The notes: generated by a model not told the origin, from the sequence alone. Positions 11,608-20,802 are shown, counted from the first letter of the stretch. The stretch: DNA of 64,000 nt from Microbacterium sp. zg-Y625 (GCF_030246925.1 NZ_CP126740.1:1488001-1552000), one strand, 5' to 3'. Numbers and translations are program-made.

Positions 11608-12497
11608 TGGACACGGTCGCCGTGCTCGCCTCGATGATCGGACTTACGCCGCGCGAGGGAGCGACGCGGTTCGCCGCAGCCGGAATCCCGATCTTCCCGT
11701 GCAAGCCTGCTCAGAAGCGGCCGCTCACGGAGCACGGGTTCCACGACGCGACCACCGACGCCGAGCAGGTCGGCCGCTGGTGGACGCAATGGCCGCAGGC
11801 GAACATCGGTATGCCGACCGGGCACGCTTCCGGTCTCGAGGTCGTCGATGTCGACGTGCACGGTAGAGTGCGCGGGTTCGCTGCCTTCGAACTCGCCCGC
11901 CGAGAGGGTCTCGCGGACCGCTGGCAGGCACTCGTGAAGACGGCGTCCGGCGGCATGCACGCCTATTACCCCGCTGACCCTGACCGCGCGCAGCCGTCCT
12001 GGCAGGCCGCGCGGTCCGGCATCGACTTCCGTGGCGAGGGCGGCTACGTCATCGTCCCACCGTCGCTGGTGCTGTTCGAAGGCAATCGGTCAGCCTATGA
12101 GCTGATCGGCACCGGGCGCAGTGAGGCCGTGCCCATTGACGGAGCAGCGCTGCGAGCGTTCCTTGACCCGAAGCCGGCTCCAGTCTCGACGATGACCACG
12201 AACGCGCTCCGCGACGTGGACGTGGAGCGGATCGCAGCCTGGCTGGCTACCCGGCCCGAAGGTGAACGAAACCGCGCACTGTATTGGGCGGCATGCCGGC
12301 TCGCCGAGAACGGCGTCACGGACGAGAGCGCGCGCACCGTGCTCGGACCGGCGGCCGAGCACGCGGGGCTGGGTCAATCCGAGGTCCTGACCACCATCCG
12401 GTCTGCGTACCGGACGGTGGCGGCCCCGACGTCGCCTTTCCATAGCCGCGGTGCTCAAGCAGTTGCGCACCCGATCAACGGGCAGGTGATCTCGTGA
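11607..12497 (+). CDS. bifunctional DNA primase/polymerase (Prim-Pol, AEP superfamily)
   Basis: A 296-residue protein. The N-terminal 190 residues carry the Prim-Pol motifs: Asp81 and Asp83 in VVDVDVH, SGGMH with His118, and GIDFRGEGGYVIVPPS with Asp140. A helical region with ERNRALYWAACRL follows, as in the C-terminal helical part of related replication primases. No helicase domain is attached. Such proteins start replication of actinobacterial integrative elements and plasmids (RepPP type), so this may replicate the excised form. It is coupled to the genes on both sides by overlapping stop and start codons. Confidence 0.85.
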   Translation: MDTVAVLASMIGLTPREGATRFAAAGIPIFPCKPAQKRPLTEHGFHDATTDAEQVGRWWTQWPQANIGMPTGHASGLEVVDVDVHGRVRGFAAFELARREGLADRWQALVKTASGGMHAYYPADPDRAQPSWQAARSGIDFRGEGGYVIVPPSLVLFEGNRSAYELIGTGRSEAVPIDGAALRAFLDPKPAPVSTMTTNALRDVDVERIAAWLATRPEGERNRALYWAACRLAENGVTDESARTVLGPAAEHAGLGQSEVLTTIRSAYRTVAAPTSPFHSRGAQAVAHPINGQVIS

Positions 12498-13150
12498 TGC
12501 CCGGAATGACAGGGCCGCAGTCGGGGCGGATTGCCGTCTGGACCGCGGTCGCTGGGACCGTCTTCATAGCCGGCGGCGCCTTCTGGTTGTCGTTCACTGC
12601 ACTCGCGGATCTCGCGCGCCGATCCGGTATTGCGCCGACGCAAGCGTGGGCATGGCCCCTCATCGTTGACGGGATCATCGTCGTCGGCACCGTCGCGGTT
12701 GTGGCGCTGGCTGGGCAACGCGACGCCTGGTACCCGTGGATGCTACTTCTGGCCGGTGCCGCCGCATCAGTCGCCGCGAACGCGATCCACGCGGTTGTGG
12801 CCGCCGATGCCAGCCTTCCACCGGTGCTCGCGGCATCCGTTGCGGCCGTGCCTCCGTTGGTCCTGCTCGCGATCACGCACCTGACCGTGGTCCTCACTCA
12901 ACGGTTCCGCTTCGGCTCCTCCTCCACAGATACCGCGTCGCTCGTTCCATCCACAGAACCGATGCAACTTCGAGCGCAAGCAGACGTTCCGGAGAAGGGT
13001 GCACTCAAGGAACTTGCGGAGCTAATGCACCAGCGCGGCATGTCGAACAAGCAAATCGCGAGCGCCACAGGAGTTCATCCATCGACAGTCGGTCGATGGA
13101 TCGCGGGGAAGCTCCGCACACCTGAGGTTCAGAAGGGAGTTGTGCCATGA
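12497..13150 (+). CDS. DUF2637-type membrane protein with C-terminal HTH
   Basis: A 217-residue protein with four hydrophobic helices in the first 135 residues, including the DUF2637-like AWAWPLIVDGIIV segment, then a linker and a C-terminal helix-turn-helix (GMSNKQIASATGVHPSTVGR). Membrane proteins of this type are common on actinobacterial plasmids, integrative elements and phages and are often called SpdA-like or spread proteins (recalled, not searched). The HTH suggests it tethers element DNA to the membrane or regulates transcription (inference). The start ATG overlaps the preceding TGA; a GTG three bases upstream is an alternative. Confidence 0.7.
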   Translation: MPGMTGPQSGRIAVWTAVAGTVFIAGGAFWLSFTALADLARRSGIAPTQAWAWPLIVDGIIVVGTVAVVALAGQRDAWYPWMLLLAGAAASVAANAIHAVVAADASLPPVLAASVAAVPPLVLLAITHLTVVLTQRFRFGSSSTDTASLVPSTEPMQLRAQADVPEKGALKELAELMHQRGMSNKQIASATGVHPSTVGRWIAGKLRTPEVQKGVVP

Positions 13151-13563
13151 CCGAATACGGCCGAGACCAGCAACCGGAGACGCGGCTTCGCCCGGATGCG
13201 TCCGAAGGCCACCGCGCCCTCGTTGACAGGTCGGCGAACGACGAGGCGTCCGAGTTCGCGCGGCACGCCGATCCCTCCCTTGTGCGTCAACCGATGACTT
13301 CCTCAGGTGCCGAGCAGGTTCGCAGCGAAATTGTCTGGATGCGACCCACCGAACTCGTTCCGGCCGTTACCGGTCGCGTCGCAGGTCAGGGAATCGACCT
13401 CGAGTCCTCGCTTGCCCGGCGCGCGCGTGCGCTGCCAACGCAACACGTCGCGACTACCCGCCGCGCCATTCGGGAACGGGCGCTTCGCCTTCCGCCGGTG
13501 ACCGCGTTCGGAAACGGACGCGCGGTGAATGGGGCAGTGCGACGCTCGGGAATCAGTCGGTAG
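13147..13563 (+). CDS. hypothetical element protein
   Basis: A 138-residue Arg-rich hydrophilic protein with no recognised domain. It begins in an ATGA overlap with the membrane/HTH gene and ends ten bases before the next start, so it is part of the same transcript. The N-terminal half looks disordered; the C-terminal half holds SLARRARALPTQHVATTRRA. It may be a DNA-binding accessory protein, but nothing in the sequence proves this. Confidence 0.55.
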   Translation: MTEYGRDQQPETRLRPDASEGHRALVDRSANDEASEFARHADPSLVRQPMTSSGAEQVRSEIVWMRPTELVPAVTGRVAGQGIDLESSLARRARALPTQHVATTRRAIRERALRLPPVTAFGNGRAVNGAVRRSGISR

Positions 13564-13573
13564 CGAGGTTGCG

Positions 13574-14473
13574 ATGTCCGGGCAGAGTTCGCGGTCGGCG
13601 GCAGGCGCATCGGCGCCCCCAACCCGGGGGCCGGAGGTACCTGAGTCTGTAAGTGCTCGCGCGTCCTTCGAAAGCTCGGAGGGGCTGCGCGAACTGCTGG
13701 AACGCCTCGCCGCGCAGGACCATGGCGCCTGGCGCCACGATGTCGAAGCCGCAGCGCTCATGGGATACGTGGTTCGGCGCTACGCGAAGCTCGCGCGCAA
13801 GCATGGGCTCGACCCATGGGACGCAGCCGCAGCCGCGTTCGACGCGATGCGCTCGTCCGCCGTGCGCAACGCGGACGACCCTTGGGCTGTCGTGACCCGC
13901 GCCGTGCAGGTGACCCTGATCGCGGAGGAACGCGCGAACGGCCTGCTGTGCTCGGTTTACCAGGCGCGTCGACCCGAGTTCTCGTCGTTCCATGACCCGG
14001 AGCGGTTCAGCGATCGGGAGAACCCCTTGAGCGACTATCACCCGGCATTCCGGGTGGAACCGCTCGGGGGCTCGCAGGACGACCGCGCCTCGGCCGATGG
14101 GACTGGGATAGGCGAGGCAGTGGAGAATGCGATCGCTTTCCTCACGCTCCTTGGATGGCCCCACACGCCGGCACGCACCGCGATGGAGTACATCTGCGCG
14201 CGCCTCAGTGAGGTGCCCTCTCGTGCAACGGCCTGGGAATCGCTCCGTCGCGACGTCCACGGAAGGACGCTGCTCGACCTCTCGTCCGCGTCGTGGAATG
14301 GACTGCTGCGTGCTGTCCTCGGCAACCCCGAGCCAGAGGTCGCGCGAACGACAGCCGGACGCGGCATCCTGCTGCGGCTGTTGATCGGTGAACCACTGCG
14401 GTCGCTCCTGACTGATGACGACCTCGTCCTTGCCGTGAGTGTCTCCGCCCCCGCCGATAGAGGGAGGCGGTGA
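13574..14473 (+). CDS. hypothetical element protein upstream of ParB-like gene
   Basis: A 299-residue protein, mostly helical by composition, with a short disordered start and no signal or membrane segment. Features include YVVRRYAKLARKHGLDPWDA near residue 75 and a segment rich in Leu, Arg and Asp at the C-terminus. GAGG five bases before the ATG at 13574 decides the start; the frame could begin at 13529 without such a site. It overlaps the ParB-like gene by four bases (GTGA). A role in replication or partition is suggested only by position. Confidence 0.6.
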   Translation: MSGQSSRSAAGASAPPTRGPEVPESVSARASFESSEGLRELLERLAAQDHGAWRHDVEAAALMGYVVRRYAKLARKHGLDPWDAAAAAFDAMRSSAVRNADDPWAVVTRAVQVTLIAEERANGLLCSVYQARRPEFSSFHDPERFSDRENPLSDYHPAFRVEPLGGSQDDRASADGTGIGEAVENAIAFLTLLGWPHTPARTAMEYICARLSEVPSRATAWESLRRDVHGRTLLDLSSASWNGLLRAVLGNPEPEVARTTAGRGILLRLLIGEPLRSLLTDDDLVLAVSVSAPADRGRR

Positions 14474-15480
14474 CCGTGGGTACAAACATCGGCCACATCG
14501 AGCTCGAGCGATCGATCGAATCGATCATCGTCGGGCAGCGGCACCGCAACGAGTTCGGGGATATCGATGAACTTGCCGCGTCGATCATCCGCGACGGGCT
14601 GCTGCAACCGGTCACCGTCACGCCCGAAGGCGTCCTGGTGTGCGGAGCACGACGGCTTGAGGCTCTGAAGCGGCTCGGCGAGAAAACGATCAAGGTCTGG
14701 GTCAAGTCCGGGATCTCCGATCGGCTCGCCGAGCTGTTGGCCGAGCAGGCCGAGAACGTCCTCCACAAGCCCCTCACGCCCACGGAGGCGGCCGCGCTCT
14801 ACACCGAGCTGAAGGACTACCTGGCTGAGGATGCGACGCGACGCCAGGCCGCGTCGCGTTTCGGTCGTCAGGATGCTCACGCCGGAGGAGACGGTGGTGC
14901 CACGGTCGCACCACCGCAGTTCAAGCCGGGCAAGAGCCGGGCGCAGGCGGCCCAGATGGTCACGGGGAAGGCGTCGTACACGACACTCGAGCGCATCGCC
15001 GAACTGCAGCGCCTTGTCGCCGACCCGGGTTCTGACCCCGCATTGAAGGAGAGAGCGAGCGATGAGCTGCGACTCATCGATGACGGCGGCAGCGTGACCG
15101 CGTCGCACGCTCGAATCCGGCACGTCCTGGATAAGGAGGCGCCGCGGGAGTTCGAGGACTTCGAAGCGCCCGAAGACTTGGATCCGCCTGACGAACTCGA
15201 GCAGCTTGCGAATGCGGCTCTCGCGAGAGTCAAGGAGGCGAAACGCAATCGACGAACACCAAAGGCGCGAGCTTCTGCCGCGCATGTCTTTCCCGTCCGC
15301 GCTTTCGTGCGCGTGTGGGAGGACCTCGACTCGTGGTGGACCCACTTCGACGTCGCAGCGGTTGCCGCGGAACTGACCGACGAACAGTTGGAGCAGTTCG
15401 AGGCGACGCTCGCCTCGACCGTTGAGTTCTTCACTGCCCTCCGCAACGCACGAGCGCAGACGAGGCGGGAGATCGCGTGA
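14470..15480 (+). CDS. ParB-like nuclease-fold protein
   Basis: A 336-residue protein. Residues 10–70 form a ParB/Sulfiredoxin-type domain: RHRNEFGDIDELAASIIRDG, LLQPVTVTP and GARRLEALKRLGEKTI are typical of the CTP-binding and box II region. Helices with LTPTEAAALYTELKDY follow, and the C-terminal half is acidic and helical. No ParA gene is seen in the window, so it may be a regulator or a stabilising or replication factor rather than a full partition protein. GTG start with GGGAGG upstream. Confidence 0.75.
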   Translation: MTVGTNIGHIELERSIESIIVGQRHRNEFGDIDELAASIIRDGLLQPVTVTPEGVLVCGARRLEALKRLGEKTIKVWVKSGISDRLAELLAEQAENVLHKPLTPTEAAALYTELKDYLAEDATRRQAASRFGRQDAHAGGDGGATVAPPQFKPGKSRAQAAQMVTGKASYTTLERIAELQRLVADPGSDPALKERASDELRLIDDGGSVTASHARIRHVLDKEAPREFEDFEAPEDLDPPDELEQLANAALARVKEAKRNRRTPKARASAAHVFPVRAFVRVWEDLDSWWTHFDVAAVAAELTDEQLEQFEATLASTVEFFTALRNARAQTRREIA

Positions 15481-16163
15481 TGGCAAACCCCGTGCGCCCC
15501 GGTCACCGGCGCTTCATCCTTCTGCTCGCCGTCGGCTTTGCGGTGCTGGCTGCACTCGTCGGAGTCGGGGTCTATGGCCTCCTCCTCGCTCCCGACCCAA
15601 CCGCGCCGGCGCCCGCGGCCGAGCCCAGAGCCCCGGTCGGGCCCTCTCCTGAGCCCGACTCGACCGCGTCGAGCCCGTCCCTCCCACCGATTCTCTCGAC
15701 AGCGGATGCCGAGGCATTCGCGCGCGCCGCCTCTCACGCGCTGATCGACTGGGACACAGCCACACACTTCGAGCCGTCCGACTACGCCCAAGTCATCATC
15801 GATGCGGGCGATCCGTCCGGGATGGAAACCGCCGCGCTGGCGTCCGATGTCCGCAGCTACCTCCCCACCGCGGACGCCTGGTCAAAATTGCGCGGCTACG
15901 GCACCCGCCAATGGTTGACGATCGACGACGCGGTCATCCCGGCATCCTGGAACGAAGCGCTCGATCAGGCGGCGGATGGCCAACTGCTCCCAGGAACCAT
16001 CGCCTACACCGTCACTGGGACGCGTCATCGTGCCGGCATCGTGGGGACCCAGGCACAGGAGACGTCGCGACCGGTCTCGTTCACTCTGTTCATCGCGTGC
16101 GAGCCCAGCTTCGAAGAGTGTCGGCTGCTCAGGCTGTCCGAGGTAGACAACCCGCTTCGATGA
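15480..16163 (+). CDS. single-pass membrane protein, possible VirB8/TcpC-like transfer component
   Basis: A 227-residue protein with one N-terminal membrane helix (FILLLAVGFAVLAALVGVGV), a Pro/Ala-rich linker of about 40 residues and an extracytoplasmic domain of about 150 residues containing two Cys near the C-terminus. That outline and its place directly before a cell-wall hydrolase gene fit a VirB8/TcpC-type scaffold of a Gram-positive type IV secretion system, but no family motif was recognised, so this is inference. TGATG overlap with the ParB-like gene. Confidence 0.5.
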   Translation: MANPVRPGHRRFILLLAVGFAVLAALVGVGVYGLLLAPDPTAPAPAAEPRAPVGPSPEPDSTASSPSLPPILSTADAEAFARAASHALIDWDTATHFEPSDYAQVIIDAGDPSGMETAALASDVRSYLPTADAWSKLRGYGTRQWLTIDDAVIPASWNEALDQAADGQLLPGTIAYTVTGTRHRAGIVGTQAQETSRPVSFTLFIACEPSFEECRLLRLSEVDNPLR

Positions 16164-16175
16164 CGGGCGCTGGCC

Positions 16176-17351
16176 ATGAAGAAGCTCATGATCGCTCTGA
16201 TCGTCACGTTGTTCGCCCTGCCGTTCGCCGGGCTGCTCGCCGTACCGCTCCTCCTCTCCCCCGCCGCGCTCGCCGCCTGCCAGTCAGCAGGCCAGCTCGT
16301 CGTGACCGAAGTGCCGGACAAACTCACCGCGGTACGGCGCGACGGCGCATCAGTGACCCTTGGACGCAGGCAGCTGACGCACGCCGCCACGATCATCACC
16401 GTCGGCAGCGGCGTCGAGGGTGTCGGACGGGCGGGCGTGGTTATTGGACTGATGGCAGCGCTTACCGAGTCGACGCTGAGGATGCTCGCAAACCCCACTC
16501 ACCCCACATCCCTCAACATGCCGAACGACGGCGTCGGTAGGGACCACGACTCGCTCGGCCTCTTCCAGATGCGTCCGACGGCGGGGTGGGGCACCGTGGA
16601 TGAGCTCATGGATCCGGACTACCAAGTGCGCGCCTTCTTCGGTGGATCATCGGGACCTAACTTCCCCTCACCTGCCGGGCTCCTGGACATTCCGGGCTGG
16701 CAGGCCGCTGATCCTGGTACAGCTGCCCAGTCCGTCGAACGCTCCGCCTTCCCCGACCGCTATCAGGACTATCAGCCCGTTGCAGAAGCGATCCTCGCGG
16801 CGCTGACCAAGCCCGCCGCAGGTGCAGCCGACGGCGGCCCACCTCTTCGCTCCGTCCCGGAAACGACCCGATTCGTCTTTCCGCTGCCGAGCGGCACATG
16901 GGTGCGCTCCAGCGGGTACGGCTGGCGCACGGACCCCTTGACCGGAGACCGTGCATTTCACTCGGGCACCGACTTTTCCGCAGCCGACGGCACACCCATC
17001 TTTGCGGCAGCGGACGGAATCGTTGGCTGGGCAGGCCCGTCGCCGGGGTACGGGCACCTGGTCGTCATTGAACACACGATCGGCGGAAAGCGAGTTGCGT
17101 CGGCCTACGCACACATGTGGGCCTCCGGCATATACGTGTCCGAGGGCGAGCGGGTCACCGCTGGCCAGCACATTGCGGACGTCGGGGCGTCCGGCAAGTC
17201 GACGGGATCGCACTTGCACTTCGAGATCCGACCGGGCGGTTCGTTCGAGCCGTCCATCGACGCTGACCCGTGGTTCGTCCAGCACGGGGCCGAAGGGCAG
17301 GATGCGAGCACGTCGGCCACGGCGTTGTGTGCGATCGGGCTCTCAGGATGA
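16176..17351 (+). CDS. cell-wall hydrolase: lytic-transglycosylase-like plus M23 peptidase
   Basis: A 391-residue exported protein. A signal peptide or anchor (about residues 1–33, ending SPAALAAC) is followed by a transglycosylase-like part with MAALTESTL and SLGLFQMRP (candidate catalytic Glu and GLFQ motif), then an M23/LytM domain with HSGTDF, AYAHM and SHLHFE, which carries the zinc ligands. The two activities together would cut glycan strands and peptide bridges, opening peptidoglycan for the transfer channel, as VirB1-type proteins do. Located between a possible scaffold protein gene and the small VirB2-sized proteins; overlaps the next gene by ATGA. Confidence 0.85.
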   Translation: MKKLMIALIVTLFALPFAGLLAVPLLLSPAALAACQSAGQLVVTEVPDKLTAVRRDGASVTLGRRQLTHAATIITVGSGVEGVGRAGVVIGLMAALTESTLRMLANPTHPTSLNMPNDGVGRDHDSLGLFQMRPTAGWGTVDELMDPDYQVRAFFGGSSGPNFPSPAGLLDIPGWQAADPGTAAQSVERSAFPDRYQDYQPVAEAILAALTKPAAGAADGGPPLRSVPETTRFVFPLPSGTWVRSSGYGWRTDPLTGDRAFHSGTDFSAADGTPIFAAADGIVGWAGPSPGYGHLVVIEHTIGGKRVASAYAHMWASGIYVSEGERVTAGQHIADVGASGKSTGSHLHFEIRPGGSFEPSIDADPWFVQHGAEGQDASTSATALCAIGLSG

Positions 17352-17623
17352 CTGGCATGGGGATCTTCCCGGACTTCGGTGCAGTCGGAGGAGGCGCCGA
17401 CCTCCGCGGCATCGTTGGCGCTCTGCTCATGTACGTCCTGGTCTTTGCCGTGCTCATGACCCTCATCTGCGCCGTTACGTGGGCGATCACGTCGTCGAGT
17501 GGCAACTATCAGTCGGCGCTGCGTGCCCGAGCCGGGGTCTTGGTCGCCGCCGGGGCCGCGGCCTTGGCCGGCGCGGGAGTCGCCTGGATGAACTTCCTCA
17601 TCGGGATCGGCCAGCAGCTCTAG
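17348..17623 (+). CDS. small two-helix membrane protein, DUF6112 / VirB2-like (first copy)
   Basis: A 91-residue protein with two hydrophobic helices (about 26–50 and 63–85) joined by a short polar loop with NYQSALRARAG, ending WMNFLIGIGQQL. This is the topology and size of VirB2/TrbC pilin-like subunits; the actinobacterial family name DUF6112 is recalled, not searched. The ATG overlaps the stop of the cell-wall hydrolase gene. A paralogue lies 94 bases downstream. Confidence 0.7.
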   Translation: MTGMGIFPDFGAVGGGADLRGIVGALLMYVLVFAVLMTLICAVTWAITSSSGNYQSALRARAGVLVAAGAAALAGAGVAWMNFLIGIGQQL

Positions 17624-17717
17624 TCCGGTCGCGCCGTCTGCATTCGTCGTCGGATCGCGGGGACGACGCACGCACCTTGTACGCAGGTTCGTTTCTGCCC
17701 AGACAAGGAGCACGACC

Positions 17718-17987
17718 GTGATCGATATCGCACCCAACGCGTCGGGACTGCCCGGCATCGAGCAACTCCGCGTCATCGTCGGCGCGGTGATGGTTGTCGG
17801 GCTCATCCTCGCCGTACTCGCGCTCATCATCGCTGCCGTTGCGTGGGGATATGGAGCGAACTCGTCCAATCCCCATCTCGCCTCTCGCGGAAAGCTCGGT
17901 GTGCTCGTGGCGTGCGGTGCAGCAGTCCTCTGCGGTGCGGCCGTCACGCTGGTGAACTTCTTCTGGGGCGTCGGTCAGTCCGTCTGA
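17718..17987 (+). CDS. small two-helix membrane protein, DUF6112 / VirB2-like (second copy)
   Basis: An 89-residue protein with the same two-helix layout as its neighbour, a loop with HLASRGKLGVLVACGAA and a similar end, VNFFWGVGQSV. The shared pattern (RGKLGVLVACGAA against RARAGVLVAAGAA, and NFxxGxGQ) shows the pair arose by duplication. GTG start with AAGGAG upstream. Probably a channel or pilus-like subunit together with the first copy. Confidence 0.7.
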   Translation: MIDIAPNASGLPGIEQLRVIVGAVMVVGLILAVLALIIAAVAWGYGANSSNPHLASRGKLGVLVACGAAVLCGAAVTLVNFFWGVGQSV

Positions 17988-18019
17988 GCGGGCGAGGATG
18001 ACCGAGAGGAGCGACCCGA

Positions 18020-19342
18020 GTGGATGGCGTGTGCGACATCCCTGTGATCGCCGAGGTGTGCCAGACAGTCGGATCGGGTGTCGCCTCGCTCGTCGCGGCC
18101 CCCTTCGACTGGCTCGCCCACACGCTCGCCGCTTCCGCCGCCTGGTTCTTTCAAGCCGTGTGGGCCGTTTTCGACACCACGACCCTCGTTGACGTCACCG
18201 GTGAGCAGTACATCCGGGTGTACAACCTGCTCTTCGGCGTCGCGCTGTTCGTCATGCTCATCTTCTTCTGCCTGCAGCTGATCACCGGGTTGGCGCATCG
18301 CGATCCGGCCGCCCTCTCGCGTGCTGCGGTGGGGCTGGGCAAGTCCGTGCTCGGTTCCTTCGTCGTAATCACGCTCACAGCAACCCTGCTGGAAATCACG
18401 GATCGTCTGGCCATCGGCATCGTCCAGGCAACTGGGAACACGATGGAGGGGATGGGAGACAGGATCGCTCTCATGGCCACCGGCCTTGTGGCGATCAACA
18501 TCACGAGCCCCGGCGTCGGCGCGATCATGACCATCTTCCTCGCCGGACTTGCGATCGCGGCATCGGCGATTGTGTGGTTCTCGCTCCTCATCCGGAAGGC
18601 GCTGCTCCTGGTGGCGATCGTGTTCGCTCCGATCGCCTTGGCGGGGTTCTCATGGGACGCAGCGCGCGGTTGGTTCGGCAAGTGGGCGGCATTCGTGGTT
18701 GCACTCGTGTTTTCGAAGCTGGTGCTCGTCGTACTTTTCCTTGTCGCGATCAATCAGACTGCCGCGCCGATCGATCTCGACCTTGCCTCCATCAGCGACC
18801 CGGTCGCCGGAGTCGTGCTCATGCTTGTCGCGGCCTTCGCGCCTTACATGACCTACAAGTTCATTTCCTTCGTTGGGGTCGACATGTACCACGCGATGTC
18901 CACCGAACAGGAGGCGAAAGGCGCGATGAATCGCCCCATACCTGTGCCGGTCACCCCCGCGACGGCGAAGTCGGCGAAGTCGATTCTCGATGGAGGCGGC
19001 GCGGCATCCAGTGGCTCGGCACCCCCCGCTGCGGCCAAGGCGACCAGCGGCGCCGCGGGATCCGGCGGCAGCACGGCAGCGTCGGGCGGCGCGGCGGCTG
19101 CTGGCCCGGCCACCGCAGCCGTCATTGGCGGGCAGGTGGCCACCAAGGCGGCTGGCGCTGGTCCGAAGCTCGGGAGCGCGGCAGGCACAGCCGCGGAAGG
19201 ACACGCCGAGGGCGCCGCCCCGGCAGATATGCCTCCGGGTTCGAACGGCTCGCAGCCAGGCGTAGCCCCGATCCCGCCGCCGCGCCCGACGGCCACTCCC
19301 CCGCACCCGTTTCCCACCCCGCGCGAAAGGACAACGGCATGA
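18020..19342 (+). CDS. VirB6/TrbL-like type IV secretion membrane protein
   Basis: A 440-residue protein. The first 300 residues contain about six to eight membrane helices, including a segment ALLLVAIVFAPIALAGFSWD typical of TrbL/VirB6 channel proteins. The last 130 residues are Ala/Gly/Pro-rich and soluble. GTG start with GAGAGGA about ten bases upstream. It would form the inner-membrane channel. It overlaps the SCO6880-like gene by ATGA. Confidence 0.8.
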   Translation: MDGVCDIPVIAEVCQTVGSGVASLVAAPFDWLAHTLAASAAWFFQAVWAVFDTTTLVDVTGEQYIRVYNLLFGVALFVMLIFFCLQLITGLAHRDPAALSRAAVGLGKSVLGSFVVITLTATLLEITDRLAIGIVQATGNTMEGMGDRIALMATGLVAINITSPGVGAIMTIFLAGLAIAASAIVWFSLLIRKALLLVAIVFAPIALAGFSWDAARGWFGKWAAFVVALVFSKLVLVVLFLVAINQTAAPIDLDLASISDPVAGVVLMLVAAFAPYMTYKFISFVGVDMYHAMSTEQEAKGAMNRPIPVPVTPATAKSAKSILDGGGAASSGSAPPAAAKATSGAAGSGGSTAASGGAAAAGPATAAVIGGQVATKAAGAGPKLGSAAGTAAEGHAEGAAPADMPPGSNGSQPGVAPIPPPRPTATPPHPFPTPRERTTA

Positions 19343-20802
19343 CCGGTGACAACACGCGCCGCGCGAACCAACTCCACCCAGTTCAGTTCTCGCGACTTCC
19401 GAAACGAGGAGTGATGCTCGGGCTTTCGCTCGCGCAATTCGTGACGCTCGCCATCGGGCTCATCGCTTTCACAACCGCCGTCTATATGGGCGGCGGCATC
19501 TTGTTCGGCCTGACCTCGCCTATCTGGCTCACCAGCGTCGTGCTCGCCTTCCTCCCCGTTGGTGGACGCAAGCTCATCGAATGGGTCCCGATCGCTGTCC
19601 GGTGGGTGTGGCGGAGCGTGGGAGGCCAACTCCGGTTCCGCGCTGACCTCGTAACGCCGCGCCCCGCCGGAACGCTTGCGCTGCCGGGAGATGCCGCAGC
19701 GCTACGTGAGTGGATCGATCCCGAGACAGGCGCGGCGATGATCCAGGACCCTCACGCCCAGACCTTGACGGCAGTTGTCGGCATCACGCACCCGGCTTTC
19801 GTGCTGCTCGACAGCGGGGAGCAGGAGCGTCGAGTAGCCGGCTGGGGGCGAGTGTTGGCGACGGTGTGCCGGTCGGGTCGCATCGCCCGCGTGCAGATCT
19901 CTGAACGGACGGTTCCCAGCTCGGGAAGCGGGCTGGCCGAATGGTGGGCACGGCACGGTGTGAACGACAACTCGTGGCCTGCTGTGACCTATCAGGAGCT
20001 CATCGAGCGGGCCGGACCGGCGGGCGAGCGACACGCGACGACGATCTCTCTCGCACTGGACGTGCGTGCGGCAGCGCGGCAGATCCGTGCCGCCGGCGGT
20101 GGCATGAAGGGAGCGGCTGACGTACTCCGCCAAGAGATGACGACCTTCACCGCGGCCCTGCGTGCGGCCGACCTGATGCCCACCGGATGGCTCACACCAG
20201 GCGAGGTCGCCGTCGCGCTGCGATCTGCATATGATCCCGCCGCCGCTCCCGCTCTCGAGCGACACGGCGACATAGGCCACTCACTCGCAACGGCCGGACC
20301 CGTCGCGGTCGCCGAATCCTGGGATCGGCTCCACACCGACTCCGCCCATCACGCGGTCCTCTGGATCGCGGAATGGCCGCGATCGCAGGTCTTCCCAGGC
20401 TTCCTGTCGCCACTACTGCTGACCTCCGGCATCCAGCGCACCTTCACACTCATCTGCACGCCGGTCCGCGCCGACGTCGCCGCGCGGGATATCCGGAGAA
20501 AGAAGGTCGGACTCCTTTCGGATGCCGCGCAACGCGCGAAGATCGGTCAGATCGAGGATGCCGCGCGCACGGCCGAGTACAACGACGTCGTCCAGCAGGA
20601 GTCGGATCTCACAGCTGGCCACGGGGTGCTGCGATACACCGGTCTCGTCGCAGTGTCGGCACCCAAGATCGATGAGCTGGATGCGGCGATCGCTGCTATC
20701 GAGCAAGCCGCCGTGCAAGCCGCCTGCGAGACGCGGCGGCTCGTCGGGCAGCAAGCGCAGGCGTTCGCGGCCGCCGCGCTGCCCCTGTGTAGACCCATTT
20801 GA
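19339..20802 (+). CDS. SCO6880 family transfer protein (PrgI-like membrane start)
   Basis: A 487-residue protein. Two membrane helices lie within the first 75 residues, as in PrgI/TcpE-type proteins, followed by a large soluble region that matches the pattern I associate with SCO6880, a conserved partner of VirB4 in actinobacterial conjugation loci: HAVLWIAEWPRS, TFTLICTPV, and an AAIEQAAVQAACETRRLVGQ helix near the end. No Walker motif is seen; it resembles the N-terminal half of VirB4-type proteins, with the ATPase half encoded separately downstream (inference). The frame is open far upstream, but the ATG overlapping the TrbL stop is the sensible start. Confidence 0.75.
   Translation: MTGDNTRRANQLHPVQFSRLPKRGVMLGLSLAQFVTLAIGLIAFTTAVYMGGGILFGLTSPIWLTSVVLAFLPVGGRKLIEWVPIAVRWVWRSVGGQLRFRADLVTPRPAGTLALPGDAAALREWIDPETGAAMIQDPHAQTLTAVVGITHPAFVLLDSGEQERRVAGWGRVLATVCRSGRIARVQISERTVPSSGSGLAEWWARHGVNDNSWPAVTYQELIERAGPAGERHATTISLALDVRAAARQIRAAGGGMKGAADVLRQEMTTFTAALRAADLMPTGWLTPGEVAVALRSAYDPAAAPALERHGDIGHSLATAGPVAVAESWDRLHTDSAHHAVLWIAEWPRSQVFPGFLSPLLLTSGIQRTFTLICTPVRADVAARDIRRKKVGLLSDAAQRAKIGQIEDAARTAEYNDVVQQESDLTAGHGVLRYTGLVAVSAPKIDELDAAIAAIEQAAVQAACETRRLVGQQAQAFAAAALPLCRPI

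Noticed and set aside
14038-15486. 482-codon minus-strand frame opposite the ParB-like gene
   Set aside because: The plus-strand genes are coupled and contain the ParB motifs; the minus frame has no recognisable protein pattern.
18574-19338. Upstream extension of the SCO6880-like gene into the TrbL-like gene
   Set aside because: The extension overlaps conserved membrane segments of the TrbL-like protein in another frame; the ATG at 19339 in the ATGA overlap is the sensible start.
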